Source: Streptomyces maremycinicus (GTDB lineage Bacteria; Actinomycetota; Actinomycetes; Streptomycetales; Streptomycetaceae). Taken from it: DNA of 64,000 bases. The stretch spans positions 620,001 through 684,000 of the forward strand of contig NZ_BBYG01000008.1 in assembly GCF_001184025.1 (NCBI RefSeq), in the 5' to 3' direction. This document shows positions 45,464 through 55,535 of this stretch, in pieces (within the stretch, counting starts at the first letter, position 1; each line of letters begins with the position of its first letter). Both the position numbers and the translations under genes were made by a program. Under the pieces are notes generated by a model. It had not been told where the DNA came from, ran no database searches, and worked only from the letters and a program-made list of their open reading frames with translations.

Positions 45464-46150
45464 GTGGACCTTCACAAGCAGACCGCCGCCCCCGCGCCGG
45501 CCGCGGAGTTGCGCGCCTCGGACGCCGACCGTGACCGTATCGCCGACATGCTCCGCGAGGCCCTCGGTGAGGGCCGGCTGACCGCCGACGAGCACGCGGA
45601 GCGCGTCGAGGGCGTGCTGGCCGCCAAGACGGTCGGCGAGCTGGAGGTCTTCGTCCGGGACCTGCCCGCCGCGCACGAGCGGCGTGCGGCCCCCTCCGTC
45701 GCCCCCAGCCGGCCCACCGCGGGCGCGATCCCCGTCGACCCCGACGACAACGTGGTCGCGGTCTTCAGCAGCGCCGTCCGCCGGGGCCGCTGGCGCGCGG
45801 GCCGCCGTATCCACGCCTACGCGGTCTTCGGCACCGTCGAGATCGACCTCACCGAGGCACTCTTCGAGTACCAGCAGGTCGTGATCAAGGCGATCTCGGT
45901 CTTCGGCAGTGTCGAGGTCCGCGTCCCGGAGAACGTCTCGCTGCGCGGCACCGGCGGCGCGGTGCTGGGCAACTTCGAGGTGGACGCGCTCGATTCGCCC
46001 CAGTCGGACGCCCCGGTGGTCTACGTCGACGGCTGGGCGGTGCTGGGCAGCATCGAGGGCCGGCCCAAGCGGGGCAAGCTCGTCGCGGACATCCTCGACC
46101 GGGTACATCACAAGCTCGACCGGAGCCTGCGCAGACACCTGGACCGTTGA
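45464..46150 (+). CDS. DUF1707 domain protein with LiaF-like C-terminus
   Basis: A 228-residue protein. The DUF1707 helix pair (about 15-68, L-R-A-S-D-A-D-R-D-R-I-A-D-M-L and L-T-A-D-E-H-A-E-R) is common in Streptomyces envelope-stress proteins. The C-terminal half has repeated short beta units (V-F-G-T-V-E-I, V-F-G-S-V-E-V, V-L-G-N-F-E-V, V-L-G-S-I-E-G), like the toastrack fold of LiaF. No membrane helix is present. GTG 45464 lies 6 nt after a TACGCT -10, implying a leaderless mRNA; a start 42 nt upstream is possible. Confidence 0.87.
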   Translation: MDLHKQTAAPAPAAELRASDADRDRIADMLREALGEGRLTADEHAERVEGVLAAKTVGELEVFVRDLPAAHERRAAPSVAPSRPTAGAIPVDPDDNVVAVFSSAVRRGRWRAGRRIHAYAVFGTVEIDLTEALFEYQQVVIKAISVFGSVEVRVPENVSLRGTGGAVLGNFEVDALDSPQSDAPVVYVDGWAVLGSIEGRPKRGKLVADILDRVHHKLDRSLRRHLDR

Positions 46151-46378
46151 ACCGCCGGCGGTAGCGAAGCCCTCCGCGGGCCCGCGGCACGTCCGCGAAC
46201 CGAAGTGGCGGGGCCCAGGCCGAGTTCCCGGCCGGGTCCCGGGCCCGGGCGCGTCAGGGGCTGTCCGCGGGGGACCCGGTGGGCATGGCGTCGGGGACTC
46301 AGTGCATAGGCACGCGCACAGCGGGTAGGCCTTGCTGCATCGTCTCTCGCTCGCGAAGCCGTCGTCAGGAGTAGACCC

Positions 46379-46756
46379 GTGCTGCAACCGCCGCATTCGC
46401 CCGTGCAGGTCGCCGCTGTTCCGGCCCAGCGGGTACCAGCGCGCGACAGGGACCAAGACGCCCCCTGGCATACCGAGGCGGTGTGCCGACGCGACGAGGC
46501 AGGCCTGTTCTTCGCCCCCTCCAAGGAACCCACGGCCGCCCGGCTCTCCCGTGAGGAAGCCGCGAAGCGGGTCTGCGCGCGCTGTCCCGTCATGGTCGAG
46601 TGCCGCGAACACGCGCTGCTCCAGCCCGAGCCCTACGGCGTCTGGGGCGGGCTCACCGCCGCCGAACGCCGGGTGGCCCTCGCCCGGCGCCGCCGCCGCG
46701 ACGTGGAACTGAAGAAGGCGGCACAGTCGGCGGGCCGCATAGCGGCCGCGGGCTGA
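46379..46756 (+). CDS. wblI: WhiB-family Fe-S transcription factor
   Basis: A 125-residue WhiB-like protein. The four cluster Cys are C36, C66, C69 and C75 in the C-x29-C-x2-C-x5-C pattern, followed by G-V-W-G-G (about 87-91) and a basic C-terminal tail (R-R-R-R-R) for DNA or sigma contact. The N-terminus of about 30 residues is Pro/Arg-rich. AGGAG lies 7 nt before GTG 46379. The symbol is assigned by position next to glpX, as I recall for S. coelicolor, and should be treated as provisional. Confidence 0.92.
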   Translation: MLQPPHSPVQVAAVPAQRVPARDRDQDAPWHTEAVCRRDEAGLFFAPSKEPTAARLSREEAAKRVCARCPVMVECREHALLQPEPYGVWGGLTAAERRVALARRRRRDVELKKAAQSAGRIAAAG

Positions 46757-46777
46757 GCGGTCCTCGGGGCACGCGAA

Positions 46778-46809
46778 AGGGGCACCCCCACCGCACCGGG
46801 GGTGCCCCT
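46778..46809. terminator. Hairpin terminator between WhiB and glpX genes
   Basis: A perfect 12-bp stem (46778-46789 with 46798-46809) sits between convergent stop codons. It should act on both strands. Confidence 0.8.
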
Positions 46810-46826
46810 CTCACGGACTACGGGGG

Positions 46827-47861
46827 TTACTTGGCCCGGTCGAAGTCGACCGCGCTGTAGGCCCGCAGCTTGCTCAGCCGGTGCTCGGAGTCGATCCGCC
46901 GGACCGTCCCGGACTTCGACCGCATCACGATCGAGTCGGTGGTCGCGGTCTCCGACCGGTACCTGACGCCCCGCAGCAGCTCACCGTCGGTGATGCCGGT
47001 GGCGACGAAGAACACGTTCTCGCCGGTCACCAGGTCCTCGGTGGTCAGCACGCGGTCGAGGTCGTGGCCCGCGTCGAGGGCCCGCTGCCGCTCCTCGGCG
47101 TCCTTGGGCCACAGCTTGCCCTGGATGACACCGCCCAGGCACTTCACGGCACAGGCCGAGATGATGCCCTCGGGGGTGCCACCGATGCCGAGCAGCAGGT
47201 CGACGCCGGTGCCCTCGCGCAGGGCCAGGATCGAGCCGGCGACATCGCCGTCGGAGATCAGCTTGATCCGCGCCCCGGTCTCCCGGATCTCGTTGATGAT
47301 CCCCTCGTGCCGAGGGCGGTCCAGGATGACGACGGTGACGTCCTCGGGCGTGGCCCGCTTGGCCTTGGCGACCCGCCGGATGTTCACGGCCACGGGCGCG
47401 TCGATGTCGACGAAGTCCGCCGCCTCGGGGCCGGTGACCAGCTTGTCCATGTAGAAGACGGCCGACGGGTCGAACATCGCGCCCCGCTCGGTGGCCGCGA
47501 GGACGGCGATCGCGTTCGGCATGCCCTTGGCCGTCAGCGTGGTGCCGTCGATCGGGTCGACGGCGATGTCGACCTCGGGCCCGGTCCCGTCACCGACGCG
47601 CTCGCCGTTGAAGAGCATCGGGGCTTCGTCCTTCTCGCCCTCGCCGATGACGACGACGCCGTTCATCGACACGGTGGAGACGAGGGTCCGCATGGCGCGC
47701 ACCGCGGCACCGTCGGCGCCGTTCTTGTCACCGCGTCCCACCCAGCGGCCCGCGGCCATGGCGGCGGCTTCGGTCACCCGGACGAGTTCCAGGGCGAGGT
47801 TGCGGTCCGGGGCCTCGGAGGGGACATCGAGTTCGGACGGCAAGTGATGATGCTCGGTCAT
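46827..47861 (-). CDS. glpX: Class II fructose-1,6-bisphosphatase GlpX
   Basis: A gluconeogenic phosphatase that hydrolyses fructose-1,6-bisphosphate to fructose-6-phosphate; metal-dependent and Li-sensitive in the family. The 344 residues contain the metal motifs G-E-G-E-K-D-E, D-P-I-D-G-T-T and D-G-D-V. The substrate-binding R-H-E-G stretch is also visible. Length and motifs are normal. Actinobacteria use GlpX as the main FBPase. The gene diverges from the DUF4245 gene. Confidence 0.97.
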   Translation of the reverse strand: MTEHHHLPSELDVPSEAPDRNLALELVRVTEAAAMAAGRWVGRGDKNGADGAAVRAMRTLVSTVSMNGVVVIGEGEKDEAPMLFNGERVGDGTGPEVDIAVDPIDGTTLTAKGMPNAIAVLAATERGAMFDPSAVFYMDKLVTGPEAADFVDIDAPVAVNIRRVAKAKRATPEDVTVVILDRPRHEGIINEIRETGARIKLISDGDVAGSILALREGTGVDLLLGIGGTPEGIISACAVKCLGGVIQGKLWPKDAEERQRALDAGHDLDRVLTTEDLVTGENVFFVATGITDGELLRGVRYRSETATTDSIVMRSKSGTVRRIDSEHRLSKLRAYSAVDFDRAK

Positions 47862-47991
47862 CGGAGCGCACCTTTCTGACTGATACGACGACGGCCGGAT
47901 GAGGGTTCGAACCCGACTCTATCGTCAGTCCGACAAAATGAGCAGGGGACCCCACGGATGAGCGCCTCAGGCACCTGCGACGATAGGGGGC

Positions 47992-48516
47992 GTGGCAGGT
48001 TCGAACGGAAAGCAGAAGACGGCCCGCGACATGATCCTCTCCCTCGGGGTGATCATGATCGCGGCGTGGGTCATATACCTCTTCATCCCGCACGACGATC
48101 ACCCCCGCGAGGTCCAGCAGGTCGACTACCGCGTCGAACTCCTCACGGCGCGCCGCGCGGCCACGTACCCGGTGGCCGCGCCCGAGGGCCTGCCCGACAC
48201 CTGGAAGGCGACCTCGGTGCGGTTCCGGGGCGACGAATTCGACGCCTGGCACCTCGGCTTCCACGCTCCCGACGGGGAGTACGTGGCGGTCGAGCAGTCC
48301 ACTCAGCAGCGCGCGGAGTTCGTCAAGGAGGCCAGCCAGGGCTCGAAGGCCACCAAGGTCACCGAGCAGATCGGCGGCCGCACCTGGACCCGCTACACCG
48401 GCGGCCGCTACGACGCGCTCGTCCTCCAGGACACGGCGGGCTCCACGACCGTGGTCGCGGGCACCGGCTCCTTCGCGCAGCTGTCGACGATGGCCGGGGC
48501 GCTGAAGCTGGCCTGA
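47992..48516 (+). CDS. DUF4245 single-pass membrane protein
   Basis: A 174-residue protein with one helix (about 15-33) and an extracytoplasmic domain with a conserved W-K-A-T-S-V, G-E-Y-V-A-V-E-Q and G-x-x-W-x-R-Y pattern. The family is actinobacterial and its function is unknown; it usually sits beside glpX, as here. GTG 47992 lies 7 nt after a GACGAT -10-like hexamer, so the mRNA may be leaderless, although a G run directly before it could act as a weak ribosome site. Confidence 0.85.
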   Translation: MAGSNGKQKTARDMILSLGVIMIAAWVIYLFIPHDDHPREVQQVDYRVELLTARRAATYPVAAPEGLPDTWKATSVRFRGDEFDAWHLGFHAPDGEYVAVEQSTQQRAEFVKEASQGSKATKVTEQIGGRTWTRYTGGRYDALVLQDTAGSTTVVAGTGSFAQLSTMAGALKLA

Positions 48517-48616
48517 GGACGTCCCGAGGGCGTCCCGAGGAAGCCCTGAGGGCGTTCCGGGGGCGTCCGGGTGCGTCTGGGGGTCCCTGGAGCGGGTTCT
48601 GAGGCGTGAAGACGAT

Positions 48617-48647
48617 AGAGGCCCCCGGCTGCTCGCCGGGGGCCTCT
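48617..48647. terminator. Hairpin terminator between DUF4245 and reductase genes
   Basis: A perfect 13-bp stem (48617-48629 with 48635-48647), TGCTC loop, followed by TT. Convergent genes flank it. Confidence 0.8.
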
Positions 48648-48687
48648 TCGCGCGTCCACCGCTCCCTCGAGCGGTGGTTCACCGTTC

Positions 48688-49278
48688 TCAGACGGTGGTG
48701 ACGACCTCGTCGTACGACAGGCGCGGGGAGCGCGGGTAGGAGGCGCCCTCGCCCGGCTTGCCGATGTTGACGACGATCAGCGGGGTGTGGTCGTCGTCCA
48801 GGAACTCCTTGCGGAGGCCCTCGAAGTCCACACCGGTCATCGGGCCGGCGGCCAGACCGGCGGCGCGCACGCCGATGATGAAGTACGCGGCCTGGAGGGC
48901 GGCGTTCAGCGCGGCGGAGCTCTCGCGGGCCGGACGCTCGCTGAAGAACAGGTCCTTGGCCTGCGGGAAGGCCGGGAGCAGGGTCGGCAGCTCCTCGTGG
49001 AACTCGTTGTCCGCGGAGAGGATCGCGACCAGCGGGGCGGTGGCGGTCTTGGCCTGGTTGCCCTCGGCCATGTGCCGCACCAGGCGCTCGCGGGCCTCGG
49101 GCGAGCGGACCAGGGTGATGCGCAGCGGGGTCTGGTTGAACGCCGTCGGACCGTACTTGACCAGGTCGTAGATCGCCTGGACCTGCTCGTCGGTCACCGG
49201 CTCGTCGGTGAAGGTGTTCGCGGTGCGGGCCTCGCGGAACAGCAGGTCCTGGGCGGCGGGGTCAAGAACGAGAGGCAT
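48688..49278 (-). CDS. Nitroreductase-family malonic semialdehyde reductase-like protein
   Basis: A 196-residue flavoprotein of the RutE/HadB-like nitroreductase group. RutE reduces 3-oxopropionate to 3-hydroxypropionate in pyrimidine breakdown; here no rut genes are adjacent, so the true substrate may differ. Motifs include R-T-A-N-T-F (FMN), Y-G-P-T-A-F-N and P-L-I-V-V-N-I-G-K-P-G. The promoter TTGAAC-N17-TACTCT lies 66-101 bp upstream, with tandem TTGAAC-like repeats. Confidence 0.9.
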   Translation of the reverse strand: MPLVLDPAAQDLLFREARTANTFTDEPVTDEQVQAIYDLVKYGPTAFNQTPLRITLVRSPEARERLVRHMAEGNQAKTATAPLVAILSADNEFHEELPTLLPAFPQAKDLFFSERPARESSAALNAALQAAYFIIGVRAAGLAAGPMTGVDFEGLRKEFLDDDHTPLIVVNIGKPGEGASYPRSPRLSYDEVVTTV

Positions 49279-49350
49279 GCGGAGTCTTCCTCGGGGGGGT
49301 GGTGTCCGGATCCCGTACCGGACCGTGGTCCGGATAGGCTGGCGACACCG

Positions 49351-49379
49351 AGAGTACGCGGGGAAGGTTCAAAGTTCAA
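49351..49379 (-). promoter_or_regulatory. Reductase promoter with repeated TTGAAC element
   Basis: On the minus strand TTGAAC (49379-49374), 17 bp, then TACTCT (49356-49351). TTTGAAC follows the -35 directly, making a tandem repeat that could be an operator for a redox or HxlR-like regulator. Confidence 0.6.
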
Positions 49380-49484
49380 CAAAGGTCGGAGTGTCGTGAT
49401 CCGCTTCACAGCACCGCTCGGCCGATCCGCTTCCCGCCGCCCGGATCGGCCCCGCCGCACCCGCCCCGGCCAGGGGCGACCGGC

Positions 49485-49709
49485 CTACTCCCCTTCTTCC
49501 GCCCCCTCCTCCACGGCCAGCGCCGCGTCGAGCCGCGCCCGGGCACCCTCCAGCCAGCGCCGGCACACCTTGGCCAGCTCCTCACCGCGCTCCCAGAGGG
49601 CGAGGGACTCCTCCAGCGTCGTACCGCCCGCCTCCAGCCGCCGTACGACCTCGATCAGCTCGTCACGGGCCTGCTCGTACCCGAGCGCCTCGTCCGTCTT
49701 GCTCGTCAT
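49485..49709 (-). CDS. xseB: Exodeoxyribonuclease VII small subunit
   Basis: The 74-residue partner of XseA in the ExoVII complex that degrades single-stranded DNA from both ends to oligonucleotides. Y-E-Q-A-R-D-E-L and R-L-E-x-G-x-T-L-E-E-S-L match the family, and the acidic tail is typical. It lies 60 bp after xseA on the same strand. Confidence 0.95.
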   Translation of the reverse strand: MTSKTDEALGYEQARDELIEVVRRLEAGGTTLEESLALWERGEELAKVCRRWLEGARARLDAALAVEEGAEEGE

Positions 49710-49769
49710 GCACCCAATCCCAGTGGTCGTCGTGGTCGGTGTGGTCGTCGCTGCCTGGTCGTCGGCTGC

Positions 49770-51005
49770 CTAGTGATCGCTGTCGTCGACGGGGCCGACC
49801 TCGTCGACCCGCACGGTGAACTCGCCCTCGGCGACCCGCGCGCGCAGTGTCTCGGCGGCCGTCACCTCGGCCGGATCCCGCACCACGTGCCCGTCGGCCC
49901 TCTGGAGCACCGCGTACCCCCGCTTCAGCGTCGCGGCAGGCGAGAGCGCCACCACGCGCGCGTGCGTGTGGGTCAGCTCGGAGTCGGCGCGGTCCAGGAG
50001 GTGTCCGAGCGTGCGCCGCGAACGGTCGACGAGGGAGGAGACGTGATCGGCCCGCTCGTCGATCATCCGGTGCGGATCCTGTATCGCGGGCCGCGCCAGG
50101 GCGTGGGCGAGCCCACGCTCCTCCCGCTCCAGGAACGCCTGCGCGCAGCGCCGCGCCCGCCCGCGCAGCATCCGCACCCGCTCCAGTTCCTCGCCGACGT
50201 CCGGTACGACCTTCTTCGCCGCGTCCGTCGGTGTCGAGGCGCGCAGGTCGGCCACATGGTCCAGCAGCGGGTTGTCCGGCTCGTGCCCGATCGCCGAGAC
50301 GACCGGCGTACGGCAGGCCGCGACCGCTCTGACCAGCTGCTCGTCGGAGAACGGCAGCAGATCCTCCACGCTGCCACCGCCCCGCGCGACGATGATCACG
50401 TCCACCTCGTCCAGGCCGTCCAGCTCCTTCACCGCCTGGACGACCTGCGTCACCGCGTGCACCCCCTGGACGGCGACGTTGCGCACCTCGAAGCGCACGG
50501 CGGGCCAACGGTGCCGGGCGTTCTCCAGGACATCCCGCTCGGCGGCCGAGGCCCGCCCGCACACCAGCCCGATGAGCTGCGGCAGGAAGGGCAGCGGCTT
50601 CTTGCGGGCCGGGGCGAAGAGCCCCTCCGCGGCCAGGGACTTCTTCAGCTGCTCCAGCCGCGCCAGCAGCTCACCGACCCCCACCGGCTTTATCTCGACG
50701 GCCCGCAGCGACAGCTGGCCGCGCGGCGCGTACCACTCCGGCTTCGCGTGGACGACGACCCGGGCGCCCTCGCCGACGACGTCCGCCACCGCGTCGAAGA
50801 CCTGCCGGTAGCAGGTCACGCCGACCGAGATGTCGTGCGACGGGTCCCGCAGCGTCAGAAACACCACCCCGGCACCCGGGCGTCGCGACAACTGGGTGAT
50901 CTGCCCCTCGACCCACACCGCGCCGAGCCGGTCGATCCAGCTTCCGATGAGCCGCGAGACCTCGCCGACGGGCAGCGGGGCGTCCGCGGACGTGTTCACA
51001 GCCAT
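49770..51005 (-). CDS. xseA: Exodeoxyribonuclease VII large subunit
   Basis: The catalytic subunit of ExoVII, 411 residues from ATG 51005. The N-terminal OB-fold (about 8-105) precedes the nuclease core, with [19 protein letters not shown] and G-H-E-P-D-N, and a coiled-coil C-terminus. It acts in mismatch and recombination repair. TACGCT ends 7 nt before the ATG, implying leaderless transcription; a start 30 nt upstream would lie in that promoter. Confidence 0.96.
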   Translation of the reverse strand: MAVNTSADAPLPVGEVSRLIGSWIDRLGAVWVEGQITQLSRRPGAGVVFLTLRDPSHDISVGVTCYRQVFDAVADVVGEGARVVVHAKPEWYAPRGQLSLRAVEIKPVGVGELLARLEQLKKSLAAEGLFAPARKKPLPFLPQLIGLVCGRASAAERDVLENARHRWPAVRFEVRNVAVQGVHAVTQVVQAVKELDGLDEVDVIIVARGGGSVEDLLPFSDEQLVRAVAACRTPVVSAIGHEPDNPLLDHVADLRASTPTDAAKKVVPDVGEELERVRMLRGRARRCAQAFLEREERGLAHALARPAIQDPHRMIDERADHVSSLVDRSRRTLGHLLDRADSELTHTHARVVALSPAATLKRGYAVLQRADGHVVRDPAEVTAAETLRARVAEGEFTVRVDEVGPVDDSDH

Positions 51006-51012
51006 GCGCCCG

Positions 51013-51018
51013 AGCGTA
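51013..51018 (-). promoter_or_regulatory. -10 element, leaderless xseA
   Basis: TACGCT ends 7 nt before ATG 51005; no Shine-Dalgarno sequence is present. Confidence 0.55.
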
Positions 51019-51095
51019 TCGGCCACCACGGACAATCCGTGGGCCGAGACCTGCGGGACCTCCTGGGCGGGACCTGCCGGGCGGGATCTGCGGGT

Positions 51096-52502
51096 TCAAG
51101 GCCGGCCAGGGGGCAAGCCCTGGAGGGTGGGGTCCGCCCGCCCGCGTTGGGCGACCAGCACGACCGCCCCCACCGCCAGCCAGATCAAGCCCACCCACTG
51201 CGCGGTGCCCGACGCCTCCGCGATCACCGCGATCGTGATCGCCGCACCCGCCACCGGCACCAGCACATGCCGCCACCAGACCACCGGGCCGCCCGCCCGC
51301 CGCACCGCGAACCACCCCACCACGCTCGCGTGCAGCAAGGTGAACGCCGTCAGCGCGCCGATGTCGACCACCGACACCAGGTGATCCATCCCGTCGTCCC
51401 GCCGCGCCGCCCACACCGCGGCGACCAGCGTGACGGCGGCCGAACACAGCAGGGCGACCCGCGGCACGCCCGCGTCCGTGCGGGCCAGCACCCGGGGCAG
51501 CCGGCGCTGACGCCCCATGGCGAACAGCAGCCGGCCGGCCGCCGCCTGTCCCGCCAGCGCGGCGAACGCGGCCCCGACGGCCTTGCTGACCGCCACCAGA
51601 TCGTGCAGCCAGGTACCGACGGACACGTCAACGGCGTCGTAGAACGCCGATCCCTGCCGGCCGGGATCGGCGGCCAGCTCGGCGGACGACACCGGCTCCA
51701 GCAGCGCCACCAGATAGGTCTGCGTCACGAACAGCACACCGGCCAGCGCCAGGCAGAACAGCAGGGCCCGCGCGACCTTCTCCGAGCCCCCGGTGACCTC
51801 CTCCGCGAAGCTCGCGATCGCGTCGAAGCCCAGATAGGACAGGACGGCCACCGACACCGCGCCGATCACCGCGGACAGGGCGAACTCCCCCTGCGCGCCG
51901 TCCCCGCTCAGCGGCGACAGCCAGCCGCGCTCCGCTCCGTCCCGCGCGAGGACCACGACCGCGGACACCACGAAGACGACCAGGACGACGATCTCCATCG
52001 CCAGCACCAGGAAACCCACGCGGGCCGCCGCCCGTACGCCCCACAGGTTGAGCAGGGTGGTGACCACGACCGCGAGCGCCGTCCACACCCACCGGGAGAC
52101 CTCCGGGACCAGCGCGTTCATCGCGATGCCGGAGAACAGGTAGGCCACCGCCGGGATGAGGATGTAGTCCAGCAGCGCCATCCAGCCGGCGACGAACCCC
52201 ACCCGCTCCCCGAGCGCCACGCGCGCGTAGGCGAACACCGAGCCCGCCTGGGGGACCACCCGCACCATCTGCGCGTAGCTGAAGGCGGTGAACGCCATGG
52301 CGACCGTCGCGACGACGTAGACCAGCGCCACCGCCCCGTGCGACTTCGCGTCCAGCGTGCCGAAGATGCCCACCGGCGCCATGGGCGCGATGAACAGCAG
52401 ACCGTAGACGACCAGGTCGCGAGAGCGCAGGCTCCGCCGCAGGTGCCCGGGTCCCTCCCCGGCCGGACGGTCCTGGGTGCCGGTGTCGGCGGTGTCGGAC
52501 AT
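51096..52502 (-). CDS. APC-superfamily amino acid permease
   Basis: A transporter of 468 residues with 12 predicted helices. The first helix region has [14 protein letters not shown], and [11 protein letters not shown] matches helix 6 of the APC fold. The substrate is unknown; amino acids or polyamines are typical. GGAGG lies before ATG 52502, and an ATG 30 nt upstream is less likely. It is monocistronic by spacing and diverges from ispH. Confidence 0.93.
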   Translation of the reverse strand: MSDTADTGTQDRPAGEGPGHLRRSLRSRDLVVYGLLFIAPMAPVGIFGTLDAKSHGAVALVYVVATVAMAFTAFSYAQMVRVVPQAGSVFAYARVALGERVGFVAGWMALLDYILIPAVAYLFSGIAMNALVPEVSRWVWTALAVVVTTLLNLWGVRAAARVGFLVLAMEIVVLVVFVVSAVVVLARDGAERGWLSPLSGDGAQGEFALSAVIGAVSVAVLSYLGFDAIASFAEEVTGGSEKVARALLFCLALAGVLFVTQTYLVALLEPVSSAELAADPGRQGSAFYDAVDVSVGTWLHDLVAVSKAVGAAFAALAGQAAAGRLLFAMGRQRRLPRVLARTDAGVPRVALLCSAAVTLVAAVWAARRDDGMDHLVSVVDIGALTAFTLLHASVVGWFAVRRAGGPVVWWRHVLVPVAGAAITIAVIAEASGTAQWVGLIWLAVGAVVLVAQRGRADPTLQGLPPGRP

Positions 52503-52602
52503 CGGTGCCTCCGCGCGTCGTTTCCTGCCCACCCCCCTCGGCTCGCCGCCGGTCTCCCCAGTGTCCCCACAGCGGTGATCTCCGACCCCTCGGGCGCGGC
52601 CT

Positions 52603-52608
52603 TACGAT
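52603..52608 (+). promoter_or_regulatory. -10 element, leaderless ispH
   Basis: TACGAT ends 7 nt before ATG 52616; no Shine-Dalgarno sequence is present. Confidence 0.6.
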
Positions 52609-52615
52609 GGGACGC

Positions 52616-53698
52616 ATGACTGCTTCGTCTGGCCGCCGCCGTGTCCTGCTCGCCGCCCCCCGGGGTTACTGCGCGGGCGTCGACCGTGCCGTGATCGCCG
52701 TCGAGAAGGCCCTGGAGCAGTACGGGGCGCCGGTCTACGTCCGGCACGAGATCGTCCACAACAAGTACGTCGTGCAGACCCTGGAGCGGAAGGGCGCCGT
52801 CTTCGTCGAGCGGACGGAAGAGGTTCCGCCGGGCAACATCGTCATGTTCTCGGCGCACGGCGTCGCGCCCGTCGTCCACGAGGAGGCCGCGCGCGGGCGA
52901 CTGGCCACCATCGACGCGACCTGCCCCCTGGTCACCAAGGTCCACAAGGAAGCCGTCCGCTTCGCCAATGAGGACTACGACATCCTCCTGATCGGGCACG
53001 AGGGCCACGAAGAGGTCATCGGCACCTCCGGCGAGGCCCCCGACCACATCCAGCTCGTCGACGGCCCCGAGGACGTCGCCAAGGTGGAGGTCCGCGACCC
53101 GTCGAAGATCGTGTGGCTCTCCCAGACCACCCTCTCCGTCGACGAGACGATGGAGACGGTCGACGCCCTCAAGGAGAAGTTCCCGCAGCTCATCTCGCCG
53201 CCGAGCGACGACATCTGCTACGCCACGCAGAACCGTCAGCTCGCGGTCAAGCAGATGGGCGCGGAGGCGGAGCTGGTGATCGTGGTCGGCTCCCGCAACT
53301 CCTCGAACTCCGTGCGGCTCGTCGAGGTCGCCAAGCTCGCCGGCGCCCGCGCGGCCTACCTGGTCGACTTCGCGAGCGAGATCGACGAGGCGTGGCTGGA
53401 GGGCGTGACCACGGTGGGCGTCACCTCCGGCGCCTCCGTCCCGGAGGTCCTCGTCGAGGAGGTCCTGGCCTGGCTCACCGAGCGCGGCTACGGCGACGTC
53501 GAGCTGGTCAAGGCGGCCGAGGAGCACATCACCTTCTCGCTGCCCAAGGAGCTCCGCCGTGACCTGCGCGAGGAGGCGGCGGCCCTGGCGGCCGAGCGCG
53601 GCGGCAGCGGCGCGGCCTCCGGTCCGGCCCCGGACGGAGCGTCCGGCGCGGTGTCCGGATCGGTGTCCGAGGCGGCCTCCGGTCCGGCGGACGGCTGA
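52616..53698 (+). CDS. ispH: 4-hydroxy-3-methylbut-2-enyl diphosphate reductase (IspH)
   Basis: The last enzyme of the MEP isoprenoid pathway, making IPP and DMAPP. The [4Fe-4S] ligands are the Cys in G-Y-C-A-G-V, A-T-C-P-L and I-C-Y-A-T. The catalytic Glu lies in R-T-E-E-V-P-P-G, and S-R-N-S-S-N-S binds diphosphate. The 360 residues include a disordered C-terminal tail of about 40 Gly/Ala/Ser residues, which is not needed for the fold. ATG 52607 is an alternative start but would lie inside the -10. Confidence 0.97.
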   Translation: MTASSGRRRVLLAAPRGYCAGVDRAVIAVEKALEQYGAPVYVRHEIVHNKYVVQTLERKGAVFVERTEEVPPGNIVMFSAHGVAPVVHEEAARGRLATIDATCPLVTKVHKEAVRFANEDYDILLIGHEGHEEVIGTSGEAPDHIQLVDGPEDVAKVEVRDPSKIVWLSQTTLSVDETMETVDALKEKFPQLISPPSDDICYATQNRQLAVKQMGAEAELVIVVGSRNSSNSVRLVEVAKLAGARAAYLVDFASEIDEAWLEGVTTVGVTSGASVPEVLVEEVLAWLTERGYGDVELVKAAEEHITFSLPKELRRDLREEAAALAAERGGSGAASGPAPDGASGAVSGSVSEAASGPADG

Positions 53699-53739
53699 CC
53701 GACACCTCGGCCGGGTGAGTGACTGTCAGTCGACCGTCG

Positions 53740-53745
53740 TAACGT
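53740..53745 (+). promoter_or_regulatory. -10 element, leaderless ppgK
   Basis: TAACGT ends 6 nt before ATG 53752; the AGGG in between is too close to serve as a ribosome site. Confidence 0.55.
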
Positions 53746-53751
53746 AGGGCC

Positions 53752-54498
53752 ATGCAGATCTTCGGCGTGGACATCGGCGGCTCCGGGATCAAGGGCGCCC
53801 CGGTGGATTTGGACAGGGGCGACCTGGCTCAGGAGCGTCACAAAGTGCTCACCCCGCACCCGGCCACGCCCGAGGGCGTGGCCGACGGCGTGCGGCAGGT
53901 CGTCGAGCACTTCGAGTGGACGGGACCGGTGGGCCTGACCTTCCCGGGCGTCGTCACCGGCGGCTCCACGATCCGTACGGCGGCCAATGTCGACAAGAGC
54001 TGGATCGACACGGACGCCCGTGCCCTCTTCAGCGAGCGGCTCGGCGGCCTGCCGGTGACGGTGGTCAACGACGCGGACGCGGCGGGCGTCGCGGAGGTGT
54101 CCTTCGGCGCGGGTCGCGACCGCAGCGGCACGGTGATCCTGCTGACGTTCGGCACGGGTATCGGCAGCGCCCTCTTCGTCGACGGCGTCCTCGTCCCCAA
54201 CACCGAGCTCGGCCACCTGGAACTGCACGGGCACGACGCGGAGAAGCGCGCCTCCAGCAAGGCCAAGGAGGACGGCGAGCTGACCTGGGAGCACTGGGCC
54301 CGCCGGGTCACCAAGTACCTCGCCCACGTCGAGATGCTCTTCTCGCCCGAGCTGTTCATCATCGGCGGCGGCGTCAGCCGCAAGGCCGACAAATTCCTGC
54401 ACCTCATCGAGGGCATCCGGGCGGACATCGTCCCCGCCGAGCTCCTGAACAACGCGGGCATCGTGGGCGCGGCGATGCACGCGGCCAAGGCGGACTAG
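53752..54498 (+). CDS. ppgK: Polyphosphate glucokinase
   Basis: Phosphorylates glucose to glucose-6-phosphate using polyphosphate (and usually ATP). The 248 residues show ROK-type motifs: D-I-G-G-S-G-I-K-G (phosphate 1), N-D-A-D-A-A-G (catalytic Asp), T-F-G-T-G-I-G-S-A, and L-G-H-L-E in place of the ROK zinc motif. Length and G-H-D-A-E-K-R agree with actinobacterial PPGK. It is 53 bp after ispH but has its own probable promoter. Confidence 0.95.
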   Translation: MQIFGVDIGGSGIKGAPVDLDRGDLAQERHKVLTPHPATPEGVADGVRQVVEHFEWTGPVGLTFPGVVTGGSTIRTAANVDKSWIDTDARALFSERLGGLPVTVVNDADAAGVAEVSFGAGRDRSGTVILLTFGTGIGSALFVDGVLVPNTELGHLELHGHDAEKRASSKAKEDGELTWEHWARRVTKYLAHVEMLFSPELFIIGGGVSRKADKFLHLIEGIRADIVPAELLNNAGIVGAAMHAAKAD

Positions 54499-54705
54499 CC
54501 TCCGCCCCCCGACTGCCCCGCTGCGCCCGGCCACCCGCCCGACAGCCGGGCCCCCCGCCCGACAGCCGGGCGCCGCGGGCTGACGGCCGACGGCCGGACT
54601 GCCCGGCAGTGATGCCGGGCGATCTGCCGTCGGCCCGGCCGTCCGGGTGGCCCGGCCGTCCGGTGGCGGTGTTCGGCGATCCGGGTGCGGCGCGGCGGGT
54701 CGGGG

Positions 54706-55338
54706 CTAGGGGCGGCTCGGGTTCTGGCGGCGGGCTGCTGCTCGGTGCAGGCCGCGGGCCAGGATGGCTGTCGCCGCCACGAGTGTCCCGGCGTACAGCC
54801 AGCCGACCTGGGTGGCCAGTGCCGTCACCAGTCCCATCAGCCGCGCGCCGATGCCGTGGCCGCCCTCGGAGACGGGCAGCAGGCCCACGGCGAAGGCGAT
54901 CGGCACGACCACGGGAGCGGACAGCAGGTCGCCCGCGCGCACCCACAGGGCGGTCAGCAGGCACACCGGCAGGAACAGCACGCTGTACACCGTCAGCGAG
55001 GCACCGAACAGCAGCTGGTCCAGGCAGCCGATCCCGAACATCAGCACCCCGCTGAACAGCCCGCCGCCGAGCCCGGTGAGCCGGGGGTTCGGCATCCGGC
55101 GCACCGTCCGTACCGGTGGCGCCGGGGCCGGTGCGGGCCGCCGTCCGGCAGGCGCGGGGCGGGGACGGCCGGAGCGGGGCACGCCGGAACGCGCGGTGCC
55201 GGCCCGGGCGGGGCCGCCCGCCGGGCGCGGCGGTCTGCGGCCCGGCTCCCGGCTTGCCTCCCGGCCGGCCTGGGGCGGCAGGGGTGGCGTGTCACGGGGG
55301 ATGCCTCGGGCCGGGGGCCGCGTCCTGTGTTGCTCCAC
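54706..55338 (-). CDS. DUF6542-like four-helix membrane protein
   Basis: Function unknown; 210 residues. About 1-82 are Arg/Pro-rich and probably disordered in the cytoplasm. Helices lie near 88-112, 115-135, 140-155 and 165-195. The family is common in Streptomyces between ppgK and ychF. GTG 55338 is preceded 6 nt upstream by TAAGTT, implying a leaderless mRNA. The 207 bp after the stop hold GC-rich repeats (for example two CGCCCGACAGCCGGGC) and no ORF. Confidence 0.8.
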   Translation of the reverse strand: MEQHRTRPPARGIPRDTPPLPPQAGREASREPGRRPPRPAGGPARAGTARSGVPRSGRPRPAPAGRRPAPAPAPPVRTVRRMPNPRLTGLGGGLFSGVLMFGIGCLDQLLFGASLTVYSVLFLPVCLLTALWVRAGDLLSAPVVVPIAFAVGLLPVSEGGHGIGARLMGLVTALATQVGWLYAGTLVAATAILARGLHRAAARRQNPSRP

Positions 55339-55344
55339 TGGACC

Positions 55345-55350
55345 AACTTA
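55345..55350 (-). promoter_or_regulatory. -10 element, leaderless membrane protein gene
   Basis: TAAGTT ends 6 nt before GTG 55338 on the minus strand. Confidence 0.5.
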
Positions 55351-55535
55351 GGTCGGTTTATGTGCTGAATCGGGTGTCGGACACGCCGTGGGGCGGAGCT
55401 TGGCCAAGCGTTCGACCGGTCCGCCGGGCCGGCGCCCGGCACGCCGTAAACTGGTGGACCGGTCAGCTCTCTGGCCCCTGGCCCTCTCACTTCGAGAACT
55501 GGCCCTCCGGCCCTCTCACCACGGGAAGTCGCAAC

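Noticed and set aside
47900..47920. GGGTTCGAACCC resembling a tRNA T-psi-C arm
   Set aside because: No acceptor, D or anticodon arms can be drawn around it; it is probably a chance palindrome near the glpX start.
49773..52619. Plus-strand open frame opposite xseA and the permease
   Set aside because: Shadow of two recognisable minus-strand genes.
55339..55352. TTGGTCCAG resembling half of the DasR box near the membrane protein start
   Set aside because: The second half of the palindrome is missing and the gene has no link to chitin use.
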